From Sporosarcina oncorhynchi (GTDB lineage Bacteria; Bacillota; Bacilli; Bacillales_A; Planococcaceae): 64,000 nucleotides of DNA. Under the pieces are notes generated by a model. The model searched no databases. It was not told the origin of the DNA and was given only the letters and a program-made list of their open reading frames with translations. Location: contig NZ_CP129118.1 of assembly GCF_033304615.1 (NCBI RefSeq), forward strand, positions 3,344,001 through 3,408,000, read 5' to 3'. Shown piece after piece: positions 26,229 to 35,498 of the stretch (positions are counted from its first letter, which is position 1; each line of letters starts with the position of its first letter). The position numbers and the translations under genes were made by a program.

Positions 26229-27587
26229 ATGAATAAAGCACAAGATAAAGAACAAATTTCCCGCGCCATTTTACATACGTTAAAAGAAGGACAAAAGGAT
26301 ACTTTTAAAAAAATCATGAAAGATTTAAGTCCATACGATCGATCTTTATATTACCGGACTGTCCCAAGAAAACGACGAACACTATTTCTCGAGTGGCTTA
26401 ACATGGATCAGCTCGTTGGTCTATTGCGCTACTTGACGAAAAACGAACAGCTTCGTTTATTAAACAAAATAGGGCCTATACGATCTACAGAATTACTTGA
26501 CCTCATGAAAAGTGACGACTTGGCTCTTCTCCTCACAGACCTGCCTGAAAAAGATGTGGAAAAACTCATTGCGGAAATGCGTGCTGAAGGGAAAAGGGAT
26601 ATTCGGCTCAAAATGAAATTCCCTAAAAAAAGTGCAGGGCGTGCAATGATCAGTCAATACGTATGGGTGCATGAATCGTATACAGTAGAAAAAGCGATTG
26701 ACAAACTGAAACACTTTAAAGATTATGCGGATTACTTGAATTACATCTATATTATCGATGATCAGAAACGACTTGTCGGTGTCGCTTCATACCGCGATTT
26801 ATTGCTTGGCGATCGAAACGCTCCCATTTCTACAATTATGGCTACAAACTTATACAAAGTACGGGAAACGACTAAACAAAGTGACGTAGCTAGGATGATT
26901 GGTACACATGATTTCTTATCCGTACCTGTCGTCAATGAGGAAGATATCCTCGTTGGCATTATTACGGCTGATGATGTCCTTGATATCGTCATACGTGAAG
27001 CGAACGAAGACATTGAAATGCTCTTCGCGTCGGGAAAAGAAATTGACTTCCATACGAAACCAATCGTCGCTACCTATAAACGTTTGCCTTGGCTCATTTT
27101 GTTACTGTTCATCGGGCTCGTTTCAGGCAGTATTATCGCCAAATTTGAAGCGACATTAGAAGCAGTCGTCGCGTTGGCGTTCTTCATGCCGATGATTGCC
27201 GGGATGACTGGGAATACCGGCACACAGTCGCTCGCTGTTGTCGTGCGAGGACTGGTAACTGAGGAATTATCACTTAGAAAATCAGTCCAACTCATTTTCC
27301 GTGAATTACTTGTAGGGATTATGCTCGGAATTGTCTGTGGTGTAGTCATATCAGTTATTGCATATGTGTGGCAAGGTAGTTTCGTGCTTGGACTCGTTGT
27401 TGGTGTATCTCTAATCGCGACGTTGATCATTGGAACGTTTGCAGGGACAATCATCCCACTGATTTTGCATAAATTCAAAGTTGACCCAGCGGTTGCTTCC
27501 GGTCCGTTAATCACTACGATTAATGATATTCTCTCATTACTGATCTATTTTGGCATCGCAACGATGTTCATCGATAAACTCATGTAG
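26229..27587 (+). CDS. mgtE: Magnesium transporter MgtE
   Basis: Mg2+ channel/transporter, 452 residues from ATG 26229, which follows AGAGGTGA; the ATG at 26202 lacks a site. The order is an N-terminal superhelical domain (about 1-125), two CBS domains (about 130-250) that sense Mg2+, and five membrane helices (about 275-450). Pore-lining motifs GMTGNTGTQSLAV and the Asp in TTINDILSL are present. It is a single gene, with no M-box riboswitch recognised upstream. Confidence 0.95.
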   Translation: MNKAQDKEQISRAILHTLKEGQKDTFKKIMKDLSPYDRSLYYRTVPRKRRTLFLEWLNMDQLVGLLRYLTKNEQLRLLNKIGPIRSTELLDLMKSDDLALLLTDLPEKDVEKLIAEMRAEGKRDIRLKMKFPKKSAGRAMISQYVWVHESYTVEKAIDKLKHFKDYADYLNYIYIIDDQKRLVGVASYRDLLLGDRNAPISTIMATNLYKVRETTKQSDVARMIGTHDFLSVPVVNEEDILVGIITADDVLDIVIREANEDIEMLFASGKEIDFHTKPIVATYKRLPWLILLLFIGLVSGSIIAKFEATLEAVVALAFFMPMIAGMTGNTGTQSLAVVVRGLVTEELSLRKSVQLIFRELLVGIMLGIVCGVVISVIAYVWQGSFVLGLVVGVSLIATLIIGTFAGTIIPLILHKFKVDPAVASGPLITTINDILSLLIYFGIATMFIDKLM

Positions 27588-27590
27588 AAA

Positions 27591-27661
27591 CAAAAAAGAT
27601 GACAGACCTTTCCCAATTCCTAATTAGTGGAATGAAGGGAAGGACCTGTCATCTTTTAATT
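27591..27661. terminator. Bidirectional terminator between mgtE and CoA-transferase gene
   Basis: Long stem AAAAGATGACAG...CCTTTCCC / GGGAAGG...CTGTCATCTTTT with a loop of about 25 nt, placed between two converging genes. Confidence 0.8.
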
Positions 27662-27694
27662 TGTTTAAATCAAATATGCATCGACTGAAATTTG

Positions 27695-29209
27695 TTACAC
27701 TCGCTTCTCGGACTGTTTGCGCATGGAACCATGCTGTTGCAAGTTTACATGCCACGAGAGCGCTTTTTCCAGTATATGCGGAGTATGCCCGCCTCGTTGC
27801 AATGCTTCGTAATAGTATTCCCACAACTGTTCACGGTACATCGGGTGCGCACAATTAGCGATAATTAGACCGACACGCTGCCTTGGTGCAAGTCCGCGCA
27901 GATCTGCATAGCCATATTCGGTCACGAGCACATCGACGTCATGTTCCGTATGATCGACGTGTGATACGAATGGAACAACACTCGAAATATCTCCGTCTTT
28001 AGCAACTGATTTCGTGACAAAGATAGCAAGCCTTGCATTACGCGCAAAATCGCCAGACCCTCCAATACCATTCATCATTTTTGTTCCCGTTACATGCGTC
28101 GAATTGACGTTGCCGTAAATGTCGAACTCAAGTGCCGTATTGATGGAAATGAGGCCCAGTCTGCGGATAATTTCAGGATGATTTGAAATTTCCTGTGGTC
28201 GCATAATCAATTTATCGCGATAGTTGTCAAGGTTATTGAAGACTTTGTCCATCTTCTCATTAGATAGCGTGATGGATGCGCTAGAAGCAAAACGGACTTT
28301 TCCTGCATCAATCAAATCGAAGACGGCGTCCTGTAATACTTCAGAGTATACTTCCAAATCCTCGAACTCCGAATTCAGTAATCCGTATAAGACAGCGTTC
28401 GCCTGAGAACCGATACCCGACTGCAGCGGAGCTAAGCGGTTCGTCAATCGGCCCGCTTCCACTTCCGAACGCAGGAATGCAATGAGGTTTTCCGCCATGA
28501 CTTCCGTTTCACGATCGGGTTGAGAAATCGTCGATTCGGAATCCATCTGGTGATTGAAGACGATTCCTTTTACTTTATCGATATCTAGCGGAATACCAAT
28601 TGAACCGATCCGATCATCCACTTTCTTCAACGGGATTGGATCTCGCTCTCCTTGCGCGCCTGGATAATAGAGATCATGGATACCTTCCCATTTAGCCGAA
28701 TGTGCTGTGTTAATCTCAATAATGATTGATTTTGCATGTTTGGCAAATGATAGGTTATTGCCGATAGAAGTAGATGGGATGAGCATTCCATCTTCAGTTA
28801 TTGCAACCGCTTCCAAGATTGCAAAATCGATAGGCTCCGTCACACCGCTGCGAATCCATTCCGGTGTCTGGGACAAATGATGATCATCAAATAGTAATGT
28901 GCCTTCATTTATGCCTTTACGCATTACTTTATCCGCTTGAAATGGTACTCGTTTTTTTACGATACCCGCTTCTGTAAACAGTTTATCTGTATCTGATCCA
29001 AGTGAAGCACCGGTAAACACATTCACTTTAAATTGTTCTTTTTCTGCACGTTTCACTAATGCCATAGGAACCGCTTTTGCGTCCCCCGCTCTTGTGAACC
29101 CACTCAATCCCAATGTCATTCCGTCTTTAATCCAAGACGCAGCCTCGACAGGTGAAACGACCAATTCTTGCATTTTTTTATTTCTGATACGCTTCATATG
29201 AGTATCCAT
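27695..29209 (-). CDS. Acetyl-CoA hydrolase / succinate CoA-transferase family protein
   Basis: 504 residues from ATG 29209 (AGAGGT 8 nt upstream). Class I CoA-transferase of the Cat1/AarC/acetyl-CoA hydrolase type, moving CoA between acyl-CoA and carboxylate. Landmarks are the GLSGFTRAGDAKAVP N-terminus, the oxyanion region QSGIGSQANAV, the probable catalytic Glu in YSEVLQD, and the C-terminal GTKMMNGIGGSGDFARNA and VTEYGYADLRGLAPRQR. Likely acetate or succinate metabolism; hydrolase and transferase activities cannot be separated by eye. It lies downstream of a LytTR regulator, with an inverted repeat between them. Confidence 0.88.
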   Translation of the reverse strand: MDTHMKRIRNKKMQELVVSPVEAASWIKDGMTLGLSGFTRAGDAKAVPMALVKRAEKEQFKVNVFTGASLGSDTDKLFTEAGIVKKRVPFQADKVMRKGINEGTLLFDDHHLSQTPEWIRSGVTEPIDFAILEAVAITEDGMLIPSTSIGNNLSFAKHAKSIIIEINTAHSAKWEGIHDLYYPGAQGERDPIPLKKVDDRIGSIGIPLDIDKVKGIVFNHQMDSESTISQPDRETEVMAENLIAFLRSEVEAGRLTNRLAPLQSGIGSQANAVLYGLLNSEFEDLEVYSEVLQDAVFDLIDAGKVRFASSASITLSNEKMDKVFNNLDNYRDKLIMRPQEISNHPEIIRRLGLISINTALEFDIYGNVNSTHVTGTKMMNGIGGSGDFARNARLAIFVTKSVAKDGDISSVVPFVSHVDHTEHDVDVLVTEYGYADLRGLAPRQRVGLIIANCAHPMYREQLWEYYYEALQRGGHTPHILEKALSWHVNLQQHGSMRKQSEKRV

Positions 29210-29243
29210 TGTCAACTACCTCTTTTCATAACTTTTAGATTAT

Positions 29244-29285
29244 TTTACAACACATGCTAGACAATATGGAGATTTGTGTTGTAAA
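29244..29285. promoter_or_regulatory. Inverted repeat upstream of CoA-transferase gene
   Basis: Perfect 11-bp arms TTTACAACACA (29244-29254) and TGTGTTGTAAA (29275-29285), 20 bp apart, centres 31 bp (three helical turns) apart. It is placed 35-76 bp before the CoA-transferase start. No T-run follows, so an operator is more likely than a terminator. Confidence 0.5.
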
Positions 29286-29342
29286 GATGAAATTCATGCG
29301 TAAAGCCCACTTTTTATTGACTAAAGCAGCATATATAAGTTG

Positions 29343-29981
29343 TCAGAAGTCGAGCATTTTCCTAAAATAACTAGAATACGATTGGCTCACTGGAATTTCA
29401 GCTCCATCATTCATACGTAAAAGGAATGTGGAGTGCGTATCTGGATATATTTCTGAAATTTTCGTAACATTAACAATGTAAGACCTATGACAACGGATGA
29501 ATTGTTCATGTGGTAAAATGAATTCGAAGTTTTGAAGCGAGTTTTTATGGGTACCAGTAATACGATCCGAAACTACGATTGTTTTACGCTCACGAACTTC
29601 TAAATACTTTACTTCTGAAAAAGGAACGGGCACCCATCCGTCTGCCGTTTTCAATGTAACGACGGACTTTCCTTCGGTATAAGCTGGGTAAATTGCTACA
29701 ACAGACCCTTCGATTGAATGATTATCGTAAAACGGGACCGCCATGCCATGATAAGGAACCCCATACATATCACGGTGAATGAATTCAGATATTTTATGTC
29801 CTTCCGTCAGCGCTTTATAGGCAAGTGAACCCTCTTTTACGAGGTCACCCGGTCGGATTTTAAGGTCGACCCTTTTGCTTGGACGATAATAGATATATTC
29901 ACGTGTATTGGACACGACGATTGAGATTTCATCAGCAAAAAGTTCTCCCAAGACATCAAGAAGAGAATCTGCAGTCATCAT
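29343..29981 (-). CDS. LytTR-family DNA-binding regulator
   Basis: 212 residues from ATG 29981 (GGAAAGGG upstream; a second ATG follows immediately). The open frame extends further upstream but lacks a ribosome binding site. The N-terminal about 100 residues look like a PAS-like sensory domain (ISIVVSNTREYIYYRPS, PYHGMAVPFYD). The C-terminal LytTR domain (about 110-212) has VKYLEVRERKTIVV, FIRCHRSYIVNV and IPVSQSYSSYF. There is no receiver domain, so it is not a classical response regulator. It stands directly upstream of the CoA-transferase gene in the same orientation and is its likely regulator. Confidence 0.85.
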   Translation of the reverse strand: MMTADSLLDVLGELFADEISIVVSNTREYIYYRPSKRVDLKIRPGDLVKEGSLAYKALTEGHKISEFIHRDMYGVPYHGMAVPFYDNHSIEGSVVAIYPAYTEGKSVVTLKTADGWVPVPFSEVKYLEVRERKTIVVSDRITGTHKNSLQNFEFILPHEQFIRCHRSYIVNVTKISEIYPDTHSTFLLRMNDGAEIPVSQSYSSYFRKMLDF

Positions 29982-30208
29982 AGTTATCAATACCCTTTCC
30001 ACGGTCAAGTATGCCATACAGACAACGTTTCCCAAGTTGTCAACGTCTGTAGCGCCGCTCTTACTATTAGTATATCGTAGTTTTATATAGCCACAATCAG
30101 AGTTCGTGAAGTTTTCATGTACAATAACCGATATTTGAACTATAATAAAACTCAACTGTATACTAAAGATTTAGATAACACAGAAATAACTAAATAGGGG
30201 GCATTATC

Positions 30209-30841
30209 ATGCATATTCGAGATTTGATAGTAGAAAGATTAGCTGTAGCATCAGTAAAAGCGGATGCAAGCGCCAAAGAAACACTCGCAAAAATTAATGA
30301 GACGGGCTTCCGCTGTATACCTGCAGTCGACGATCATGACAATTATAAAGGGATGATCTATAAGGTCGACTTGCTTTCGTATTTATACGAAGAAAAAGGC
30401 AATGAGGATGGTTCAATTACGCATTTGCTTAAACATGAAGAGATATTTTTGTATGAAAATGCTTCATTTATGAGTACGTTGTTGCAAATTAAGGCGTTAC
30501 CGTTCATTAGTGTTGTAGAAGAAGACGGAAAACTGTTGGGAATTGTGACACATAATAAGATTGAAAGTGTACTAGAAGATGCATTTGGATTAAAAACAGG
30601 TGGTATTAATATTACACTCGCTTCTACTGAAGCACGGGGTATGATTCGTAAACTGACAACGACTTTGAAAGATGAAAATATTGAAGGCATGTTGACACTT
30701 GATAATGGATCTGCACTTGCCAGACGCGTTGTCATCACATTAGAAAACGGAAAATCCGATGAGGAGTTAGATAAGTTACGTGATCGACTCGAGAAAAACG
30801 GATTCCGTATTCTTCAAATGCAACGGATGGATCCAAAGTAA
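30209..30841 (+). CDS. CBS domain protein with C-terminal ACT-like domain
   Basis: 210 residues. A pair of CBS motifs fills about 1-130 (GFRCIPAVDDHDNYKGMIY and LPFISVVEEDGKLLGIVTH), followed by an ACT-like region (about 135-205, GGINITLASTEARGMIRKL). This CBS-CBS-ACT layout is that of the Listeria c-di-AMP-binding protein CbpA, so nucleotide sensing is plausible but not shown. AGGGGGC precedes the ATG. It diverges from the LytTR regulator. Confidence 0.75.
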   Translation: MHIRDLIVERLAVASVKADASAKETLAKINETGFRCIPAVDDHDNYKGMIYKVDLLSYLYEEKGNEDGSITHLLKHEEIFLYENASFMSTLLQIKALPFISVVEEDGKLLGIVTHNKIESVLEDAFGLKTGGINITLASTEARGMIRKLTTTLKDENIEGMLTLDNGSALARRVVITLENGKSDEELDKLRDRLEKNGFRILQMQRMDPK

Positions 30842-30886
30842 TCGAAAAGGCTGTTTCCGATAACCGGAAGCAGCCTTTTCTAATTG
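30842..30886. terminator. Bidirectional terminator
   Basis: AAAAGGCTGTTTCCG / CGGAAGCAGCCTTTT around a short loop, between converging genes. Confidence 0.8.
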
Positions 30887-30889
30887 CTT

Positions 30890-32152
30890 TTATACTAATT
30901 CGCTCTGCGGTTTCGGTACCATCCTCAACAGGATCCCACCGATGATAAATAGGATAACTAGGCTAAATACGCCGTATGCCGAGCTACCCGTCAATTGTGC
31001 AGTCACACCTACTAACAAAGGCCCCATGACCGCAGCGAACTTGCCAAAAATATTATAAAACCCGAAAAACTCATTGGATTTCTCCTTCGGTACAAGTTGC
31101 GCAAAATACGACCGACTCAACGCTTGGATACCGCCCTGTGAAGTGGCAACGAGCATGGCGAGTATCCAGAAGTCCATTGTCGAAGTCATAAAGAACGCAT
31201 AAATACAGATGATTACGTAGACAAAGATCCCTACATACAACATCGTTTTAACGGAAAATTTATACGCAAGCTTACCATAGATAATTGCAAAGGGAGCTGC
31301 AACTAACTGGGTGGCAAGCAAGATGATTAGCAAATTTGTCGCACTAATCCCTAAGTCCGTACCATATGCTGTAGACATGCTAATAATCGTTCCTACACCA
31401 TCTATATAGAAAAAATACGCCAATAGGAAAATGAAAACAGTTCGATACTTCTTAATTTCCTTGAATGTATTGCCAAGACGTCTGAAGCTTCCTGCCAATA
31501 GATTAGGCTCACGTTCAATTGAATGAATTTGAATAACATTCTTCAGCATTGGAATCGTAAAGACGAACCACCAAATACCTGTAATGACGAACGCCATTTT
31601 TGTCGCAATCACCATTGGAATCGGGATAATTCCCTTTTCCGCTAGTAAAATTAGTGCAATGCTAAGAATAAACGGAATGGCTCCCCCAATATAGCCAAGT
31701 CCAAAACCACGGGCGGACACTTCATCCATCTTTTCTTCAGCTGTCACATCGACAAGAAAAGCATCATAGAAAATATTCGCCCCATGGAAACCGACAGCGG
31801 TAATCGCGTAAATAATTAATAACGGTAGCCACAATCCTTCAGGTACAAATGCAAGCGACATTGTCGACACTGAACCGATTAGGAAAAATGCAAAGAAGAA
31901 CTTCTTTTTCAACCCTTTATAATCGGCGATTGTTCCGAGAATGGGCCCAATCATTGCCAATATGAACGTAGCAATTGCAATTGTATAGCCTAAATAGGCT
32001 GTTGAAACGTTCGACTCAATGCCAGCATCTGTTGCGACTGATTTAAAGAATAACGGAAAAACAGCAGTTGTTATAACGATAGAATAGGCAGAGTTCGCCC
32101 AGTCATACATGACCCAACTGTTTTCTGTTTTCGTATACTTTCTTAATTTCAT
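30890..32152 (-). CDS. MFS transporter, UMF1/ATG22-like family
   Basis: 420-residue membrane protein with about 12 helices. The N-terminal WVMYDWANSAYSIVITTAVFPLFF region is diagnostic of the UMF1 family, and GTIADYKGLKK is an MFS loop 2-3 motif. The second half has SQGGIQALSRSYFAQLVP and EFFGFYN, also family-typical. The substrate is unknown; family members have been linked to amino-acid or drug efflux. Single gene. The 230 bp upstream hold no other feature I can identify. Confidence 0.85.
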   Translation of the reverse strand: MKLRKYTKTENSWVMYDWANSAYSIVITTAVFPLFFKSVATDAGIESNVSTAYLGYTIAIATFILAMIGPILGTIADYKGLKKKFFFAFFLIGSVSTMSLAFVPEGLWLPLLIIYAITAVGFHGANIFYDAFLVDVTAEEKMDEVSARGFGLGYIGGAIPFILSIALILLAEKGIIPIPMVIATKMAFVITGIWWFVFTIPMLKNVIQIHSIEREPNLLAGSFRRLGNTFKEIKKYRTVFIFLLAYFFYIDGVGTIISMSTAYGTDLGISATNLLIILLATQLVAAPFAIIYGKLAYKFSVKTMLYVGIFVYVIICIYAFFMTSTMDFWILAMLVATSQGGIQALSRSYFAQLVPKEKSNEFFGFYNIFGKFAAVMGPLLVGVTAQLTGSSAYGVFSLVILFIIGGILLRMVPKPQSELV

Positions 32153-32383
32153 TCATTCACCCCTCCCCTATATTATTCAGTTTACAATTATTACTCAAAA
32201 TATAGTAGCAAAAGTTAGAAAGTTTTCATTCGATTCAATCATATTTTTATACTACATAGATTTCAATTTCTTAAAATGCTATAATTGCTTCATTAAAGAA
32301 TCGATTTAGAATTATTTTAGTAAAACATTTGATGAAGGAAAGTAGATTGAATGACTTGGTACTAATAGAAAGGAATTTCAAAT

Positions 32384-34795
32384 ATGGTTTTTTCTAAATT
32401 GAACACCCCTGCACTACTTACTTTGATGGACCAAACCTTTTCTCTATCCATTTCAGATGCAGAAGGCAAACTGATATTTATCAATCACAACTTCTGCAAA
32501 CTAACTGGTTATTCAGAGAAGGAGTTAATTGGAAAAAGCTATAGTTTTCTTAATCCTTCTTATGACCCGTACCAATTCATTCAGGAAATGCAGACTTCGT
32601 TTTCTGAGAAATCGCTATGGCAAAAAAAGATTAAAGGCATTCATAAAAACGGAAGCTTTTATTGGGTCATCGCAACTATCATTCCCGTCCGCGATGACAA
32701 CGAAAAAATCATTCAATACTTTTCAGTAGATGTTGATATTACCTCACGCGAACGAACAAGCGAAAAATACAATAAAACATTACATAACCTGCGTAATATT
32801 GAAAATGCCTTGGATTATTCATCTGTCGTCGCGATTACCGACGAAAAAGGCATCATTACTTATGTGAACGAGAAGTTCTGTACTTTATCTCAATATACGA
32901 ACGAAGAATTGATTGGAAAGACCCACCGGATTGTAAATTCAGATTATCATCCGAAAAGTTTCTTCAAAGAAATGTGGAAGACGATTCTCAACGGCAAAAT
33001 TTGGGAGGGCGATGTACGCAATCGTGCAAAGGACGGTTCTATTTATTGGGTTAAGACAACAATTGTCCCATTTTTTGACGGCCAAGGTAAGCCGAAGCAC
33101 TTTATAAGTATCCGGCATGATATCACTGACCGCAAAAAGGCCGAAGAAGATCTAGAAATTGCTTTACAAAATGATTTTCGACAAACTGTAAAAAACCTTC
33201 ATAATGCTATTTTTAAATACGGATTGACTGATGAGGGCTCCATCGAGTTTTCTCTATTTGAAGGGAAGATATCAGAACAACTTGGAGTGTCCACACAGAT
33301 GCTGAACAATCGAGAGTATGCTAAGGCATTTTCAACAGAGGAATTGCGAATATTTAGCGACTATTTACATGCAGGCTTATCCGGTGAGCAAGTCCAATTT
33401 GAAATGACCTATAAGAACCTCTCGTTGCTTGTCAACCTTTCACCTATCGTCAACGGCAAGGATATCAAAGAAGTCGTTGGCACCGCTATTGACATTACGG
33501 AACGGATTGAAGCAGAAAAAGTGATTGAGCATATGGCTTATTTTGACTTTCTGACTGGCCTTCCCAATCGGAGGAACTTACAAGATTCCATCCAACTACG
33601 GATTTCCGATGGAAGTAAACCGTTCTCTGTCTTTTTCTTAGACCTTGACCGCTTCAAACATGTAAACGACTCGCTCGGTCATCAAGTCGGTGATCAATTA
33701 CTCATCGCAGTTGGTGCGAGATTGCGATGCTGCACAACTAAAGACGATTTAGTCGCGCGGTTAAGTGGAGACGAATTTATCGTCGTTGTTCCGTCTACTG
33801 ATACACAACGTCTCACGGCATTAGCAACGACAATCGTAGAGGAGCTATCCGAACCTTTCAAAATTGAAACCCATGATGTTTTCATCACACCGAGCATCGG
33901 GATCGTTCTTTATCCGGAAGACGGAAACGATTACAACACGTTAATGCGCAATGCAGATTCAGCGATGTACATGACAAAAGAAGAAGGTAATCATAGATTC
34001 CGTTTCTTCACATCCGACTTGCAAGTGAAATTGTTGGAAAAGAGCTTTCTTGAAATGGAATTACGCCAAGCACTCGATAATAAGCAATTCTCCCTTCATT
34101 ACCAGCCACAGATCGACTTAGCAACTGGTCTCATTAAAGGACTGGAAGCTTTGGCGCGGTGGGAACATCCTGAACGGGGATTTATCGCGCCCAATCGATT
34201 CATCCCCATCGCAGAGGAGAACGGCTTCATTCTTCAGCTCGGTGCTTGGGTACTCCGTCAGGCATGCAGGCAGGCGAAAGCTTGGCAAGATAAAGGATTC
34301 CTTCCATTACGTATAAGTGTCAACGTCTCCATGCGACAATTCATCCAGCCGGCGTTCGTTGAAGATGTGAAAAAAATATTGGCTGAAACGGGTTTGGACC
34401 CAGCTTATTTGAACTTAGAGATTACCGAGAGTATGATGTCCGACGTTCAACAATGCCAACCTAAACTCATCGAACTTCAACAGGCTGGAATTTCAGTCAG
34501 CATCGATGACTTCGGTACAGGCTACTCTTCACTCCTATACTTGAGCAAATTTCCAATTTCCCACTTAAAAATCGATCAAGCATTCATAGGCGAATTAAGC
34601 AAGGAAAATTCCATGATTGTCAAAGCCATCATCGATCTTGCTAAAAACCTTAACCTCAACGTCATTGCGGAAGGCGTCGAAACAAGCGAGCAGGAAAACT
34701 TCCTTAAAGAACTCAAGTGCGATGAAGTTCAAGGCTATTACTACGCTAAGCCAATGCCGTGGAATGAAGTTGAGAAATTTTTGAACCGTACGTAA
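32384..34795 (+). CDS. PAS-PAS-GGDEF-EAL cyclic-di-GMP signalling protein
   Basis: 803 residues, no membrane helix. PAS domains are at about 12-120 and 140-250 with a third PAS-like region at 265-375. A GGDEF domain (about 385-545) has SGDEF at 461-465, and an EAL domain (about 555-800). The phosphodiesterase residues are intact: EAL at 588-590, NVS, EITES, DDFGTGYSS, an IDQAF lysine region, AEGVE and QGYYYAKP. The cyclase site reads SGDEF rather than GGDEF and the RxxD inhibitory site is replaced by TKDD, so synthesis may be weak or the domain allosteric. Likely a cytoplasmic c-di-GMP hydrolase. Confidence 0.92.
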   Translation: MVFSKLNTPALLTLMDQTFSLSISDAEGKLIFINHNFCKLTGYSEKELIGKSYSFLNPSYDPYQFIQEMQTSFSEKSLWQKKIKGIHKNGSFYWVIATIIPVRDDNEKIIQYFSVDVDITSRERTSEKYNKTLHNLRNIENALDYSSVVAITDEKGIITYVNEKFCTLSQYTNEELIGKTHRIVNSDYHPKSFFKEMWKTILNGKIWEGDVRNRAKDGSIYWVKTTIVPFFDGQGKPKHFISIRHDITDRKKAEEDLEIALQNDFRQTVKNLHNAIFKYGLTDEGSIEFSLFEGKISEQLGVSTQMLNNREYAKAFSTEELRIFSDYLHAGLSGEQVQFEMTYKNLSLLVNLSPIVNGKDIKEVVGTAIDITERIEAEKVIEHMAYFDFLTGLPNRRNLQDSIQLRISDGSKPFSVFFLDLDRFKHVNDSLGHQVGDQLLIAVGARLRCCTTKDDLVARLSGDEFIVVVPSTDTQRLTALATTIVEELSEPFKIETHDVFITPSIGIVLYPEDGNDYNTLMRNADSAMYMTKEEGNHRFRFFTSDLQVKLLEKSFLEMELRQALDNKQFSLHYQPQIDLATGLIKGLEALARWEHPERGFIAPNRFIPIAEENGFILQLGAWVLRQACRQAKAWQDKGFLPLRISVNVSMRQFIQPAFVEDVKKILAETGLDPAYLNLEITESMMSDVQQCQPKLIELQQAGISVSIDDFGTGYSSLLYLSKFPISHLKIDQAFIGELSKENSMIVKAIIDLAKNLNLNVIAEGVETSEQENFLKELKCDEVQGYYYAKPMPWNEVEKFLNRT

Positions 34796-34834
34796 ACGCA
34801 ACGCACCCGCAAAATTGGGTGCGTTGCTTTTCGT
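34796..34834 (+). terminator. Terminator of PAS-GGDEF-EAL gene
   Basis: GCAACGCACCC / GGGTGCGTTGC with an 8-nt loop and TTTT. The first degenerate unit of the following repeat array begins inside its 3' side. Confidence 0.75.
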
Positions 34835-35400
34835 TGCGACGTGGAGACGTTTTAATACGACGGGCCTCTACATTTTAATACGACGCCTCTACGTTGTGTT
34901 GCGCACCATACGTTTTGTTGCGACGCAGTTACGTTTCGATACGCGGACGCTACATTTCGATACGACGCTTCTATGTTGTGTTGCGCGCTCTACGTTTCGT
35001 TGCGGTGCAGTTACGTTTCGATACGCGGCGGCTACATTTCGATACGACCCTTCTACGTTGTGTTGCACACTCTACGTTTCGTTGCGACTCGAGTACGTTT
35101 CGATACGCGGACGCTACGTTTCGATACGGCGCTTCTATGTTGTGTTGCGCACTCTACGTTTCGTTGCGACTCGAGTACGTTTCGATACGCGGCGGCTACA
35201 TTTCGATACGACGCTTCTATGTTGTGTTGCGCGCTCTACGTTTCGTTGCGACTCGAGTACGTTTCGATACGCGAGGGCTACATTTCGATACGACGCTTCT
35301 ATGTTGTGCTGCGCACTCTACGTTTCGTTGCGACGCAGTTATGTTTCGATACGCGAGGGCTACATTTCGATACGACCCTTCTACGTTGTGTTGCGCGCTA
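34825..35400 (+). repeat. 82-bp higher-order tandem array 1
   Basis: Exactly six 82-bp units (starts 34909, 34991, 35073, 35155, 35237, 35319), preceded by one degenerate unit. Each unit is four blocks of 21, 21, 21 and 19 bp, with cores TACGTTTCGTTGCG, TACGTTTCGATACG, TACATTTCGATACG and TAYGTTGTGTTGCG plus variable 5-7-bp tails. Three overlapping open frames span it because the units contain no stop in any frame. With a period not divisible by three, each frame cycles through the same three peptides, so they are not genes. Confidence 0.95.
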
Positions 35401-35498
35401 CTATCTTCCGTTCCACTTGAAATTATGCTATAGTTTCGCTTAAAACAGCTCGTGATTAAAGAATTACCCTTTTATTAATCAAGATATGGAGGTGCGTC

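Noticed and set aside
34815..35443. Three overlapping long frames (up to 201 codons) as protein genes
   Set aside because: They are produced by a stop-free 82-bp repeat, have no ribosome binding sites and encode the same rotated peptides.
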